Part shown: positions 51,587 through 60,995 of the stretch, in pieces
Numbering within the stretch: position 1 is the first letter of the stretch
Layout: each line of letters opens with the position of its first letter
DNA from: Mycobacterium sp. AZCC_0083
Lineage (GTDB): Bacteria > Actinomycetota > Actinomycetes > Mycobacteriales > Mycobacteriaceae
Reading direction: 5' to 3'
DNA: 64,000 bases
Assembly: GCF_014202335.1 (NCBI RefSeq)
Contig: NZ_JACHGP010000002.1
Coordinates: 372,001-436,000, forward strand
Program-made: the position numbers and the translations under genes
The notes under the pieces: model-generated
What the model saw: only the letters and a program-made list of their open reading frames with translations
Told to the model about the DNA's origin: nothing
The model's database searches: none

Positions 51587-51725
51587 AGCCCGCTGCGAGG
51601 TCGCCCGGTGAGATAAGCCGCGGATTAGAAAGCCCTGCAGCGCAGTACGATACGGCGTGAAGGTTTACCGGGCTGTCGCCCCTCGAGCCGCGGTGGCGCG
51701 GAGGCCTGCGGCGTGATGGGAGATT

Positions 51726-52214
51726 GTGGTGGGTTCGTTCGATGTGCCGCTTGACGATGAACGCACACAGCTCGATGCGTTCGTCGAGGAGTACCGGAGC
51801 GCCGTCGAGCTAACCCTTGACGGCCTCACCGAGGAGCAGGCCCGCCGCAGGCTCGTCCCGTCCGCCACGACGTTGCTCGGGCTGCTCAAGCACGTCACGT
51901 GGATGCAGCGGGTGTGGTTTGAGGAGTGCGTCGGCGGCGCTTCCCGTCGGGAACTCGGACTGGTGCAGAGCGTGGACGAGTCCTTTCGGCTCGGCGACGA
52001 CGACACCGTTGCCTCGGTCATCGCGGCTCACCGTGACGCCTGCGCGACGGCTCGCGCGGCGGTCGCCGACATGTCGCTGAATGACGTCGTGACCGGTCAT
52101 CGGGCCGGGCCACGCACCTTGCATTGGGTCTATTTGCAAGTCCTGCGCGAGCTGGCTCACCACTGCGGGCACGCTGACATCCTGCGCGAACAGGTGCTTG
52201 CCGGTCGCACGTAA
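51726..52214 (+). CDS. DUF664/DinB-family protein
   Basis: Four-helix bundle protein of 162 residues, a paralogue of the one at 44803. Visible are LDGLTEEQARRRLVPSATTLLGLLKHV, RVWFEECVGG, LGDDDTVASVIAAHRDA and the terminal LRELAHHCGHADILREQVL with conserved histidines. GTG 51726 is the likely start. It may be a metal- and mycothiol-dependent enzyme by analogy with other DinB-like proteins of actinobacteria. It is followed after 37 bases by the SET-domain gene on the same strand. Confidence 0.88.
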   Translation: MVGSFDVPLDDERTQLDAFVEEYRSAVELTLDGLTEEQARRRLVPSATTLLGLLKHVTWMQRVWFEECVGGASRRELGLVQSVDESFRLGDDDTVASVIAAHRDACATARAAVADMSLNDVVTGHRAGPRTLHWVYLQVLRELAHHCGHADILREQVLAGRT

Positions 52215-52251
52215 ACAGTGCTGGCAGCGCGGTGCGGGTTAACGTGGGGAC

Positions 52252-52770
52252 GTGGTTTCTTCGTGGATCAGCCCGAAAGCGCGCAAGGGCATCAGCAGCC
52301 GCATAGCGGGGCGTGGACTCTTCGCCACCGAACAAATCAGCGCTGGTGAGCTCGTTGCCGTCAAGGGCGGCCACATCGTGACTACGAAGCAACTGCTCGA
52401 ATTGCCGGACCCGCTACCGAATTCGGAGATTCAAATCGCGGACGGGCTGCACCTCGTGGCGGTATCGCCGGAGGAGTACGAACCGGTGATGCTTTTCATC
52501 AACCACTCCTGCGAACCCAACGTCGGCTTCGCTGGCAACATCGTCCTCGTCGCGATGCGCGACGTGACCGCCGGCGAAGAACTCACGACGGACTATGGGC
52601 TGTTCGACGACTACGACGGACAAATGCCCTGCCACTGCAACACCGCTTCCTGCCGACGGATCGTCGACGGGCACGACTGGCGGCGACGCGACCTGCAGCT
52701 CAGGTACCGCGGGTACTTCTCGTCGTACCTCCGGCAGAGAATCGACGGAATGCACGCCGACGCACCGTAA
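52252..52770 (+). CDS. SET-domain protein (putative lysine methyltransferase)
   Basis: Protein of 172 residues consisting mostly of a SET domain: ISSRIAGRGLFATEQISAGELVAV at the start, FINHSCEPNVGFAGNIVLVA and MRDVTAGEELTTDYGLFDDYD for the SAM-binding pseudoknot. A CHCNTASCRR post-SET-like cysteine cluster follows, and then a helical tail. Such proteins methylate lysines in eukaryotes; bacterial members are scarce and their targets mostly unknown. GTG 52252 starts close to the conserved region. Nothing in the neighbourhood points to a substrate. Confidence 0.88.
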   Translation: MVSSWISPKARKGISSRIAGRGLFATEQISAGELVAVKGGHIVTTKQLLELPDPLPNSEIQIADGLHLVAVSPEEYEPVMLFINHSCEPNVGFAGNIVLVAMRDVTAGEELTTDYGLFDDYDGQMPCHCNTASCRRIVDGHDWRRRDLQLRYRGYFSSYLRQRIDGMHADAP

Positions 52771-52990
52771 TTCCCGGCTGCGGCGCCCCGACAGTTCCGA
52801 TCGTGTACTCGAGCGGCGGGTCGGGGGAGACGCTGAAGACTGGCATGCCATACCGATCAGCTGATCATCGGTGTGGGCGGTCACGACGGTGATGCCTGAG
52901 CAGTAGCTACCCAGCACTGACCGAAAGTGTGCCGAATCAACGAAGTTCGTTGTGGAGTTCGTGTTTGGTGCTCGTCATATGGGCGGTCCT

Positions 52991-55267
52991 CTAGCGTGTT
53001 GTGCTGATGCGGGATTCGGTGGCGGTAACGTGCGGGGCAGCTAGCCGATCGGGGGCTCGATGGTGCTGAGTGCTGCTGGCTTCGATGGCACGGCTTAGCC
53101 GTTCAGGGGTGATCGGTAGGGCACGGGGTCGTCTTCCGATCGCCGCGCCGATAGCGTTGCCGATGGCTGCGGGGATTCCGATGATGGCGGCTTCCCCGAG
53201 GCCCTTGGCTCCGGTCGCACCGGCCATCGGGGGCGCGTCGAGAAACGCAACGTCCACGGGTGGAATGGCCACGCAGGTAGGGATGAGGTGGGTGAGGAAT
53301 CCGCGTTCGACGACAGATCCGTCCCCGCGGAAGGTGGCGCGTTCGCTTAGTGCTGCGCCAATTCCTTGGACAGCGGCCCCTTCGATTTGTGCCTTAGCCC
53401 CGTCGTAATCCTGGACGACACCGATGTCGTGAATAGCGATGATCCGGTCGACGGTGACTGCTCCGGTGTGTGTGTCGACGGTGACGTCGGCGCACTGGAC
53501 ACCGTAGGCCAGGCCAGGATCGGATGTCTCGTGTGCGCCGACGACGCGCAGCGGCGGCAGCTCCGATATCTTCACGGTGTCTTGACCGTCGCGAACGCGA
53601 AGCGCGGTCCAGTCCGGCACGATCTCGACCTGCTCGGGGTCTACCGCAAGGAGCAGCGCGGCTTCTTTGATCATCGCGACCCGCAGCAGTATTGCAGCGA
53701 TCATGGCGGCCGAGCCGGTGACGTTGGCGCCGCGGCTGCCGAACATGCCGGGGTCATGGGGACCTTGTTCCGAGGCGTCGCTTTCGATGGCGATGCGTGA
53801 CTGATCCAATGCCAATTCCCGCGAGACTGTCAGCGCGAGTAGGGGGTAGGTTCCTTGGCCGGCTTCGGCGACGCTGGTTTGGATCGTGACCGTGCCGGTT
53901 TCGGGGTTGAGCTGGCATGCGACCTCGGCGCGGTCGGGATGTCCGGTTCCGGCTGCGGCGCTGCCGGCCATCACCATCGCCACGCCGCGGCCGGTCTTGA
54001 ATCGCCCTTCCGCCAGAGAGCGTCGGGCCGCGGCCGGGCCCGACTGCAACCACCGTTCCTGGAGCAACTGCAGGCATTCCGCTCCGCGCATTCCGTGCAT
54101 GAGTGCACCGTTCACGGGATCACGGTCTCCGTCTCGGGGCACATTGCGTAGTCGCATGGTGACGGGATCGAGCCCTAGTGATTCCGCGATCTCGTCGATG
54201 TGGGTTTCCACGGCGTAGGCGGCTTGGATGCCTCCGTACCCGCGAAAGCCGCCGCCTGGCATACGATTCGTCGTGATCGCTCGGTGCCGGGCAGCAACGA
54301 CTGGGGCACTGTACAGGCGGGCGGCGGTGTCGGCGGCGTTACTTGCCACATCGGAGCTATGTCCGTTGTAGGGGCCGGCTTCGAGGACGACGTCGATGTC
54401 GCGGGCGAGGAACGCACCGGCGTCATCGAAGCCGGTGTTTAGGCGGATGTAGCCGCCGTGGCGGGCGCGGTAGGCGGTGGTCATCTGCTGGCGAGTGGTT
54501 TCGATGAGCACTGTCTGGCCGCCGCAAGCCCGCGAGAGCACGATGGCGGCCGGTTCGATGCTGATCTCTTCCTTGCCGCCGAAGCCGCCGCCGAGGTACA
54601 CCGGCATCAGCTGGCAGCGGGTGGCGAACAGGTGATCCAAGCGGGCGCGGACCAGGGCCGGGCACTGGGTTGGCGACCAGACCTCCCAACGGTCCTGGGC
54701 CCATCGGGCGGCGGCGGCGATCGGTTCCATGAACCCGTGTGGGGCCGCGTCGAAGCTGACGAATGATTCGTGGTGCATCGGGGCGGTGTCGAGCGCGGCG
54801 GTTACCTTTGCGAGGGGATCCCCAATCCGCTGGTCGCTGATCACGTTGAAGGGGTACTGCTCGTTGGCGATGAGCTGTGCCTGCAGACCGTCGCCGAGGC
54901 TCAGCGCAGCGGGCAGTGGTTGTTCGACGATGGCCCCATTGAGGGAAAGGGCCCGTTTGAGGGCTCCGCGGTCGGCCGCCGCGATGGCTCCCACGATGTC
55001 ACCGGGATGCTGCCCGGTGCTGGTGAAGATGTGGGTGTCGGCTGGGCCCCCGTGCGGGTTGGTCGAAAACCGTGTTTCGGTGACATCGGTGTGGTCGACG
55101 ACAGCAATGATGCCGGGTTGGGCTGCGAGGAATTGCTTGTCGACGGACACCTGGCAGTGCGCGGACGTGGTGACGAGCAAGGCACCGAACAAGCAGGGGC
55201 GCGGCACCGCGTCGGCCACAAAGTGTGCTTGGCCCTTGACCTTGGGCCAGGCGTCAATCCGTGGCAT
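52991..55267 (-). CDS. Molybdenum hydroxylase large subunit (xanthine dehydrogenase family)
   Basis: Molybdopterin-binding subunit of 758 residues. The aldehyde oxidase/xanthine dehydrogenase domains are in order: an N-terminal hammerhead (WPKVKGQAHFVADAVPRPCLFGALL), then TQCPALVRARLDHLF and YLGGGFGGKEE, GGGFRGYGGIQAAYAVE, SVAEAGQGTYP and the C-terminal KGLGEAAIIG with the expected active-site glutamate E692. FRGYGG resembles xanthine dehydrogenases rather than the AYRGAGR of CO dehydrogenases. ATG 55267 overlaps the end of the 2Fe-2S gene. It hydroxylates a heterocycle or aldehyde next to nitrogen using water. The tail after residue 725 is not conserved. Confidence 0.92.
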   Translation of the reverse strand: MPRIDAWPKVKGQAHFVADAVPRPCLFGALLVTTSAHCQVSVDKQFLAAQPGIIAVVDHTDVTETRFSTNPHGGPADTHIFTSTGQHPGDIVGAIAAADRGALKRALSLNGAIVEQPLPAALSLGDGLQAQLIANEQYPFNVISDQRIGDPLAKVTAALDTAPMHHESFVSFDAAPHGFMEPIAAAARWAQDRWEVWSPTQCPALVRARLDHLFATRCQLMPVYLGGGFGGKEEISIEPAAIVLSRACGGQTVLIETTRQQMTTAYRARHGGYIRLNTGFDDAGAFLARDIDVVLEAGPYNGHSSDVASNAADTAARLYSAPVVAARHRAITTNRMPGGGFRGYGGIQAAYAVETHIDEIAESLGLDPVTMRLRNVPRDGDRDPVNGALMHGMRGAECLQLLQERWLQSGPAAARRSLAEGRFKTGRGVAMVMAGSAAAGTGHPDRAEVACQLNPETGTVTIQTSVAEAGQGTYPLLALTVSRELALDQSRIAIESDASEQGPHDPGMFGSRGANVTGSAAMIAAILLRVAMIKEAALLLAVDPEQVEIVPDWTALRVRDGQDTVKISELPPLRVVGAHETSDPGLAYGVQCADVTVDTHTGAVTVDRIIAIHDIGVVQDYDGAKAQIEGAAVQGIGAALSERATFRGDGSVVERGFLTHLIPTCVAIPPVDVAFLDAPPMAGATGAKGLGEAAIIGIPAAIGNAIGAAIGRRPRALPITPERLSRAIEASSTQHHRAPDRLAAPHVTATESRISTTR

Positions 55268-55778
55268 CACGGTGGCTGTTCTGCGCAACTTCAGATACTG
55301 CGTCAAGTATTCGGGTGTACCCGGTGCATCGGCACAGGTGGCCGCGGAAGGCGTCGGCAAGCGCGGCCCGATCCGACGTGTCGGCGGAGGGCAGTACGGC
55401 CAGATAGCCGTAGGCGCACACCACCATTCCGGGTGTGCAGTAGCCGCATTGCATGGCGCGATTCTCGACGAATGCGGCGCCGATGCGTTCGCCCAGTGGC
55501 TGTTCAAGCAGATGTGACGCGGTGGCGATTTCGGTTCCGTCCGCACGCGCAAGATAGACCAGACAACTAGTGACCGCAACGCCGTCGACCAGCACCGCGC
55601 ACGCACCGCAGGCGCCTTCACGGCAGCCGATCTTGACGTCGACGAGCCCGAGCTCGTCGCGCAGAAAATCGACCAACATATCGTCGACGTAACGGACCTC
55701 GACGGTATGGGGCTGTCCGTTGACGGTCAGCTGCACCGACTGTGTCGCTGGGACGGCATCAGCGCTCATCGCCGGCAA
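55254..55778 (-). CDS. Molybdenum hydroxylase 2Fe-2S subunit
   Basis: Iron-sulfur subunit of 174 residues. The plant-ferredoxin-type cluster motif is CREGACGACAVLVDG and a following cysteine lies in VTSCLVYLA. The second cluster is QCGYCTPGMVV with LCRCTGYTRI. The N-terminus (VQLTVNGQPHTVEVRYVDDMLVDFLRDEL) is standard. It passes electrons between the molybdenum and FAD subunits. Its start overlaps the RidA-like gene and its end overlaps the large-subunit gene, so subunits are made together. Confidence 0.95.
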   Translation of the reverse strand: MPAMSADAVPATQSVQLTVNGQPHTVEVRYVDDMLVDFLRDELGLVDVKIGCREGACGACAVLVDGVAVTSCLVYLARADGTEIATASHLLEQPLGERIGAAFVENRAMQCGYCTPGMVVCAYGYLAVLPSADTSDRAALADAFRGHLCRCTGYTRILDAVSEVAQNSHRDATD

Positions 55779-56241
55779 CGCTTTCCAGCGCGACGATCAG
55801 TTCGACCTCGACGAGAGCGCCGCCCGGGAGGCTGCTCACACCGACTGCAGAACGGGCGTGGCGTCCGCGCTCGCCGAATGCGGTGGTGAGGACGTCGGAG
55901 GCCGCGTCAATGACGTGCGGTGTGTCGGTGACGCCGGGTCCGCAGGATACGTATCCGGTCAGTCTCATGACGCCGTGCACCTGATCGAGTGATCCGATCT
56001 GCTGCTGCAGGTAGGCCAGCGCCCGTAGGGCGGCCACTCGTGCCGCGCCGCGCGCATCCTCGACGGTGGCATCGACGCCGACGGTTCCAGTGGCACCCTC
56101 CGATGTCACGCCCGCGCAGAACACCAGATCATGGAAACGGCAGCCGGGGATGTAGTTGGAGACTGGTGGCGCAACTTCGGGCAGCATCATTCCCGCCGCC
56201 GCGAGGCGGTGCTCAACGGTGGCGGCCGACGTCATGCTCAT
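55759..56241 (-). CDS. RidA-family protein (enamine/imine deaminase-like)
   Basis: Protein of 160 residues of the RidA/YjgF/UK114 family. The features are VSNYIPGCRFHDLVFCAGVTSEGA, ALRALAYLQQQIGSLDQVHGVMRLTGYV, and the C-terminal RHARSAVGVSSLPGGALVEVELIVAL with the arginine that in active members binds the carboxylate. RidA proteins hydrolyse reactive enamines and imines. Inside a molybdenum hydroxylase operon it may hydrolyse an aminoacrylate-like ring-cleavage product, as in pyrimidine and nicotinate-type pathways. It overlaps both neighbours. Confidence 0.9.
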   Translation of the reverse strand: MSMTSAATVEHRLAAAGMMLPEVAPPVSNYIPGCRFHDLVFCAGVTSEGATGTVGVDATVEDARGAARVAALRALAYLQQQIGSLDQVHGVMRLTGYVSCGPGVTDTPHVIDAASDVLTTAFGERGRHARSAVGVSSLPGGALVEVELIVALESVAGDER

Positions 56242-56678
56242 AGAGCTCGCTCGACGGCCGTGCCGCTGATCACTCTCACGTCCTCGGCGTCGAGCGCCAA
56301 CGCGGGACGCGTTGAGCCGTCGTGGCTTCCGTCGTCAGCCAACAGTGTGGCCAGGGCGTACATCTTCTCGTCACCGGTGTTGACGATCGAATGCACCGAG
56401 CCGGCCGGCAGGATCAAGAAATCGCCGGCGCGCACCTCGACGGTGTGTTCGTCGCAGTGGGCGATGCCGGTGCCGCGCAGGAAGTAGAACACTTCAGCCG
56501 AGTCGCAGTGACTGTTGGGGTTCTGGCTGCCGCCCACCTCGAAGATCTCCATGTTGATCGATGCCTTGGATCCGTCTTGTCCGGGCAGCAGTAGGGCGAT
56601 CATCTTGTTCGTTGCGCCGTCACGCAGTTGGAAGGCGTTGAGCTCGTCGACATGTCGCAAGATAGGGGCGGTGGACAT
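56238..56678 (-). CDS. Cupin-domain protein
   Basis: Single-domain cupin of 146 residues. HCDSAEVFYFLRGTGIAHCDEH and FLILPAGSVHSIVNTG hold the two cupin motifs, although the first has few of the usual histidines. It could bind a small ligand, detoxify, or act as a decarboxylase or isomerase step. It lies between the FAD subunit gene and the RidA gene, overlapping the latter by 4 bases (ATGA), which ties it to the same pathway. Confidence 0.88.
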   Translation of the reverse strand: MSTAPILRHVDELNAFQLRDGATNKMIALLLPGQDGSKASINMEIFEVGGSQNPNSHCDSAEVFYFLRGTGIAHCDEHTVEVRAGDFLILPAGSVHSIVNTGDEKMYALATLLADDGSHDGSTRPALALDAEDVRVISGTAVERAL

Positions 56679-56691
56679 GGAACCTCCTCGG

Positions 56692-57438
56692 TTAGTTGGT
56701 GAGTGCTTGTGGTGCCGGAAGTGCCGCTAGTGCCTCGTCGCGGAGGCTGGCCAGGATGCGCCGTCGAAACCATGCGGAGTACTGCTCGTCGTGACGTAGT
56801 GCCGACTCGTCTGGAAGATCAGCGTGACCCAGACGCAGCGGGATCGCCGCGACCGCACCGGCCCACAGGTGTATCCCGTCCTCATGGCCGACCGCGGCGA
56901 CCGACGCGACCGCGGGAGCAAATCCGGCGCGCCCGGCGAATCGGCGGAAGCACCCCCGGCGGGGAGGGCCAAGGTCGATTCCAAGGACCAGGGCTACCGG
57001 TGGATCCGCCAGATAGGCCAGTAGTGACATCCGGCGGCGGGACCCGGTGGGGTCTGCGCATTCCAGCTCGGCGTCGTGTGCACACAGTGCGGTAAGCAGA
57101 TCGCTGGTCGGTAGCGCTGCCCCAACGGTCCCTCCGAAAGTGGCGAGTCGCCGTACCTCGGGTGTGCCGGTCGCGGTGATCGCTTCCCACAAAGCCGGCC
57201 ACTGCTGGCGAAATACGTTGTCCTGCAGCGCATCCTCCAACGTGAGCTGCGCCCCACAGACGGAACCCTCCCGACGGTTCACCCCGAGGCCGGACAAGTC
57301 CAACGCGTGTGAGCCGATGGTGACGGGAAACGATGCTGAGGCTAGCGCCACCCCGCCACCGACCGGTGTGTAGCCCTGCCGCATCGCAGCGCACGCCTGG
57401 GCCAGATTCACCGGGCGCAGCCAGGGTGGCCCACTCAT
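56692..57438 (-). CDS. Molybdenum hydroxylase FAD subunit
   Basis: FAD-binding subunit of 248 residues (CoxM/XdhB type), somewhat shorter than the usual 280-290. PVGGGVALASA replaces the common LAGGQSLLP motif. TGTPEVRRLATFGGTVGAALPTSDLLTAL is a divergent form of the IRNxGTIGGNLANADPAAD FAD-binding motif. ATG 57438 has GGAGGT close by; the upstream in-frame residues overlap the permease gene. It collects electrons from the 2Fe-2S subunit. It may use NAD+ or another acceptor. Confidence 0.85.
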   Translation of the reverse strand: MSGPPWLRPVNLAQACAAMRQGYTPVGGGVALASASFPVTIGSHALDLSGLGVNRREGSVCGAQLTLEDALQDNVFRQQWPALWEAITATGTPEVRRLATFGGTVGAALPTSDLLTALCAHDAELECADPTGSRRRMSLLAYLADPPVALVLGIDLGPPRRGCFRRFAGRAGFAPAVASVAAVGHEDGIHLWAGAVAAIPLRLGHADLPDESALRHDEQYSAWFRRRILASLRDEALAALPAPQALTN

Positions 57439-59060
57439 CGGTGACCTCCGTATCTGCGCTCGGCCCACCGTTCTGCGCGCGCCACGCCGGTATACATCGC
57501 CACTGAGATGACTGTGATGATCACCGTGGCGGCCCATAGGCCGGTGTATTTCGACTGTGCAGCCGAATAGGACAGCATGAAGCCGACGCCCTGGCCGGTC
57601 GCCAGGTATTCGGCGACCAGCACGCCCATCAACGCGCCAGGCAGCCCGATCCGCGCCGCACCGAAGATCTTGGGCAATGCGGCCGGGGTCCGTAATTTCG
57701 CGATTTGGGTGAGTTCGTTGGCGTTCATGCTGTGAAATACATCAACTGCAGACCGTGGCACATCCCGCAGGCCGAAGGTGATCAGTACCACGGAGGGAAA
57801 GAAGCACACCAGCACGGCGACGACGACCGAGGCGAACATGCCGCGGCCCAGGATCACCACGATTAACGGCGTCATCGCCTGCAGGGGAACCGATTGCAAC
57901 ACCATCGCCAGCGGCATGATCAGGCGGGCCAACGTGCGGCTGCGCAGAAACCCGACGGCCGCAATGTAGGCCACCGCTAGGCCGAATGCTGCACCGATCA
58001 CTGCGGCGGGCAGTGTTTGACCGAGGGCATGCCACAGTTCGGCACGCGCCTGACCGTCCTTGCCGTCGTCGAAGACGAGGAAGCGGAAGACATCGGCGGG
58101 TGTTTTGCCGAAGTAGCTGTTCACGCCGAGGAGTTTCAGACTTGCCCACCAGCCGCCGATCAGGATGGCCACTGACGCCATCCACAGCAATAGCCGAGTG
58201 GTCCGGCGTGCAAGCCCGGTGGCGTCGTTGAACAGCGGCGCACTGCTCAATGCGATCGCTTGCCCGGCGGCAAGGCGGCGCTGAATGACACCGAACAGCG
58301 CAAATCCCACGGTTCCGAGAATCGTGGCGACGATACCGGCGCCCCACGTTCGCTCTGGATTGAATTGGGCCAGTGAGTTCATCATGAAGACACCCAAACC
58401 GTCTTCGCCGCCGGCGAATTCACCCAGGATGGCGCCGAGTATCGCAGACGGGAACGCGATCTGAACACCGGAGGCGATGCTGGGGACGGCGCTGCGGATC
58501 TTGACCTTCGCAATGACGGTCAGTGTCCGGCCGCCGCATGAACGCACGACATCCATCATCATCGGGTCGGCGGATTTCAGGCCAGCCATCGTCGCGACGA
58601 GCACGGGGAAGAACGCAGCGATGGTTGCCAGCAACATCTTCTCCATGTAGGGCGTGAAGATGACGTAGAAGATGGGGGCAAGGGCGATCATCGGAGCACA
58701 CAGCAGCGCAACACACGACCCGCTGAAAAGTCTTTCAAGCCAACTAAATTCGGCGAAGAGGACACCGACGATGACGGCCGTCAGGGAGCCGAGCACGAAG
58801 CCAGGAACCGCTTCGGACAGGGTCGCGGTGATGTTGGCAACGTACATGTCGCCGTCGGCCACGAGTTGGTTCAGCACACCCCACGGGCTGGGGAGCGTGC
58901 CCGCTCCCGCCACCTGGTAGTGGGCTGACAGCTGCCACAGGCCCAGCAACGCCGCACCGGTCACCAGTATTAGCAGGGTTTCACGCGTCCGTGGACTCGG
59001 CAGCCGTGATGCCGGTGCCTTCTGTGCGGCCACCGGCTTCTGCTGTAGGGCAACACTCAT
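57435..59060 (-). CDS. ABC transporter permease with two fused permease domains (SsuC/TauC type)
   Basis: Membrane protein of 541 residues containing two BPD-type permease domains in tandem, about 12 hydrophobic segments. The first domain has the EAA-like loop [31 protein letters not shown]; the second has [36 protein letters not shown]. In the usual SsuC/TauC systems a single domain forms a homodimer; here the heterodimer is covalent. It overlaps the ATPase gene by ATGA and the FAD-subunit gene likewise, so transport and oxidation are coupled. Confidence 0.92.
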   Translation of the reverse strand: MSVALQQKPVAAQKAPASRLPSPRTRETLLILVTGAALLGLWQLSAHYQVAGAGTLPSPWGVLNQLVADGDMYVANITATLSEAVPGFVLGSLTAVIVGVLFAEFSWLERLFSGSCVALLCAPMIALAPIFYVIFTPYMEKMLLATIAAFFPVLVATMAGLKSADPMMMDVVRSCGGRTLTVIAKVKIRSAVPSIASGVQIAFPSAILGAILGEFAGGEDGLGVFMMNSLAQFNPERTWGAGIVATILGTVGFALFGVIQRRLAAGQAIALSSAPLFNDATGLARRTTRLLLWMASVAILIGGWWASLKLLGVNSYFGKTPADVFRFLVFDDGKDGQARAELWHALGQTLPAAVIGAAFGLAVAYIAAVGFLRSRTLARLIMPLAMVLQSVPLQAMTPLIVVILGRGMFASVVVAVLVCFFPSVVLITFGLRDVPRSAVDVFHSMNANELTQIAKLRTPAALPKIFGAARIGLPGALMGVLVAEYLATGQGVGFMLSYSAAQSKYTGLWAATVIITVISVAMYTGVARAERWAERRYGGHR

Positions 59061-59869
59061 GATGAGCTCACCTCGGTCAGGGGGTGCTCGCTCGCCGACA
59101 GACTGGAGAGGGCGATGTCGCAGAGGTGATGAAACGCCGGCGAGCGCAACACGTCGGCCGGTCGGGGTCGCGGCAAATCGACGTCGATCACCTTGGTCAC
59201 CCGGCCGGGTCGGGGTGACAGCACTACAATGGTGTCGGCCAGGAACACCGCCTCGGAGATCGAGTGAGTAACCAGCAGTGTGGTGGGGCGCAGTTCTGAC
59301 CAGATCCGCAGCAACTCGCCATTGAGGCGTCCGCGAGTGATTTCGTCGAGAGCGCCGAACGGTTCGTCGAGCAGCAACACCGACGGGGAGCTGGCCAGCG
59401 CGCGGGCGATCGCGACCCGCTGACGCATGCCCCCGGACAGTTGGGCCGGCTTGGCTTTCTCAAACCCGCTGAGCCCGACCAGCTTGACCAGATCGGTCAC
59501 GTGGGAGCGGTCGCGCTGGCGGGCGATCTCCAGCGGTAAGCCGATGTTGTCCACCACCGAACGCCACGGCAACAGGGCGGAGTCCTGGAACGCCACGCCG
59601 ACGTGGCGGTCCAGGCGGGCTTGGCGCGGCGACTCGCCGTCGACCAGGATCGTTCCGGAGGTGGGGTGGTCGAGGTCGGCGACCATGCGCAGCAGGGTGG
59701 ATTTTCCGCAGCCGGAGGGCCCGAGTAGCGCGACGAAGCCGCCGAGGGGAACGTCGAAGGTGAAATCGTCGACCGCCAGGACGTCTTCGCCTGCGGGTAC
59801 GGTGAAGCGGCGCGTGACCTCCGTGAAGGTGATCCCCTTGGTGTGGGGGCGTTCAGAGGCGGTTGGCAC
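59057..59869 (-). CDS. ABC transporter ATP-binding protein (SsuB/TauB type)
   Basis: ATPase of 270 residues. The Walker A motif is GPSGCGKST, the signature [16 protein letters not shown], Walker [14 protein letters not shown] and the H-loop [15 protein letters not shown], the last being characteristic of nitrate/sulfonate/taurine importers. The start overlaps the end of the binding-protein gene by 17 bases. It drives the fused permease. Confidence 0.95.
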   Translation of the reverse strand: MPTASERPHTKGITFTEVTRRFTVPAGEDVLAVDDFTFDVPLGGFVALLGPSGCGKSTLLRMVADLDHPTSGTILVDGESPRQARLDRHVGVAFQDSALLPWRSVVDNIGLPLEIARQRDRSHVTDLVKLVGLSGFEKAKPAQLSGGMRQRVAIARALASSPSVLLLDEPFGALDEITRGRLNGELLRIWSELRPTTLLVTHSISEAVFLADTIVVLSPRPGRVTKVIDVDLPRPRPADVLRSPAFHHLCDIALSSLSASEHPLTEVSSS

Positions 59870-60899
59870 CGTTGTAAACCTCCTGGAGAACCGACACGTC
59901 GAAGATCGATTTGTCGGGCGAGAAGTGGCCGGCGGTCAGGGTGTCCATGTTGACTTGGATGCCGGCGTCATCCATCCAGAACAGTCCGTGGGCGTGGGTG
60001 GCCGGGCTCTGCATGAGGGGGATCTGGGCAAGGTTCTGGAACTTCTGACTGTCTGCACTCAGCCCCAGCGACTTGCCGTAGTTGTCGGTGATCAGCGGGA
60101 CCACATAGTGGGGATCGGCGAGGTTGTCTTGCCAGCCCAGGATCGAGGCCCGCAGGAAGTTGACCAAGTTAGGGCGCTGGTTCTTCAGGGTGTCTTGGGT
60201 GACGAAGACACAGTCGTTGTAGATGTTGTAGTTGTAATCGGCCAGCAGGAACGTGCTGGTTTCAAATCCTTTCTCCTGCAGCAGAAAGGGATCTGTAGTG
60301 ACGAAGGCGACCGCCGCGTCGACAGAGCCGTTGGCGACCGGGGTCGGATCAGAGCCGTAACTGACGGTGTTGACGCTCTTGGGGTCGATGTGGTTGACGG
60401 TGAGAAACGCGGTGATCTGATCCGTCGAGCCGGGCGGCACCCCGAGGGTTTTGCCGACCAGATCCTTCGGGGTGTTGATGTTGCTCTTCTTCAGGGACAG
60501 AATGCCCAGCGGGTTCTTTTGGTACTGGGTGCCGATGATCACCAGCGGCGCACCGTTGTTCTTCGCCGCGGTGATGGTGTCAGCGCTGCTCAGGCCCACC
60601 TGCGCACGGCCAGCGGCGATAACCTGCTCGGGCGTCACGTTGGGGCCACCGGGGGTGATCGTGATGTTGATCTGGTGCTGGCGGTAATAGCCTTTGGTGT
60701 CAGCGATGAAGTAGCCCGAGAATTCGGCATCGGCGATCCATGCGGCTTGCAGCGTCAACGCTGTGAGCGAGCCGGCGTTGTTTTGCGATGCGGAACTGCA
60801 CGCGGCCAGCAGGGAGGATCCGCCGACCGCCACCGCTCCCGCACCCAGGAGGCCGAGCCCGGAACGGTGCAGGAATTGTCGTCGATCAATCAAGGTCAC
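59853..60899 (-). CDS. NMT1/THI5-like ABC substrate-binding lipoprotein, Tat signal
   Basis: Solute-binding protein of 348 residues of the SsuA/THI5/NMT1 type. The N-terminus has a twin-arginine motif RRQFL (6-10), a hydrophobic stretch and the lipobox LAAC (Cys34), so it is probably exported folded and lipid-anchored. The mature part has [25 protein letters not shown], the usual start for binders of pyrimidine precursors, sulfonates and aromatic acids, and [21 protein letters not shown] 60899 is preferred over an ATG 20 codons upstream because AGGAAT precedes it and the Tat signal then begins properly. It is likely the specificity component for the substrate of the molybdenum hydroxylase. 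Confidence 0.9.
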   Translation of the reverse strand: MTLIDRRQFLHRSGLGLLGAGAVAVGGSSLLAACSSASQNNAGSLTALTLQAAWIADAEFSGYFIADTKGYYRQHQINITITPGGPNVTPEQVIAAGRAQVGLSSADTITAAKNNGAPLVIIGTQYQKNPLGILSLKKSNINTPKDLVGKTLGVPPGSTDQITAFLTVNHIDPKSVNTVSYGSDPTPVANGSVDAAVAFVTTDPFLLQEKGFETSTFLLADYNYNIYNDCVFVTQDTLKNQRPNLVNFLRASILGWQDNLADPHYVVPLITDNYGKSLGLSADSQKFQNLAQIPLMQSPATHAHGLFWMDDAGIQVNMDTLTAGHFSPDKSIFDVSVLQEVYNGANRL

Positions 60900-60995
60900 A
60901 TTCCTATCGGAGCAGTGGTCAGTCGATGGGTGAGACGGCGCCGGCTCGGGGTCATTCACAGGTTCGGAGACGGGGCGTGTCTCCTCACGCCATGA

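Noticed and set aside
53366..55570. Several long plus-strand frames opposite the molybdenum hydroxylase genes
   Set aside because: They are antisense to genes with intact cofactor motifs and show no family similarity.
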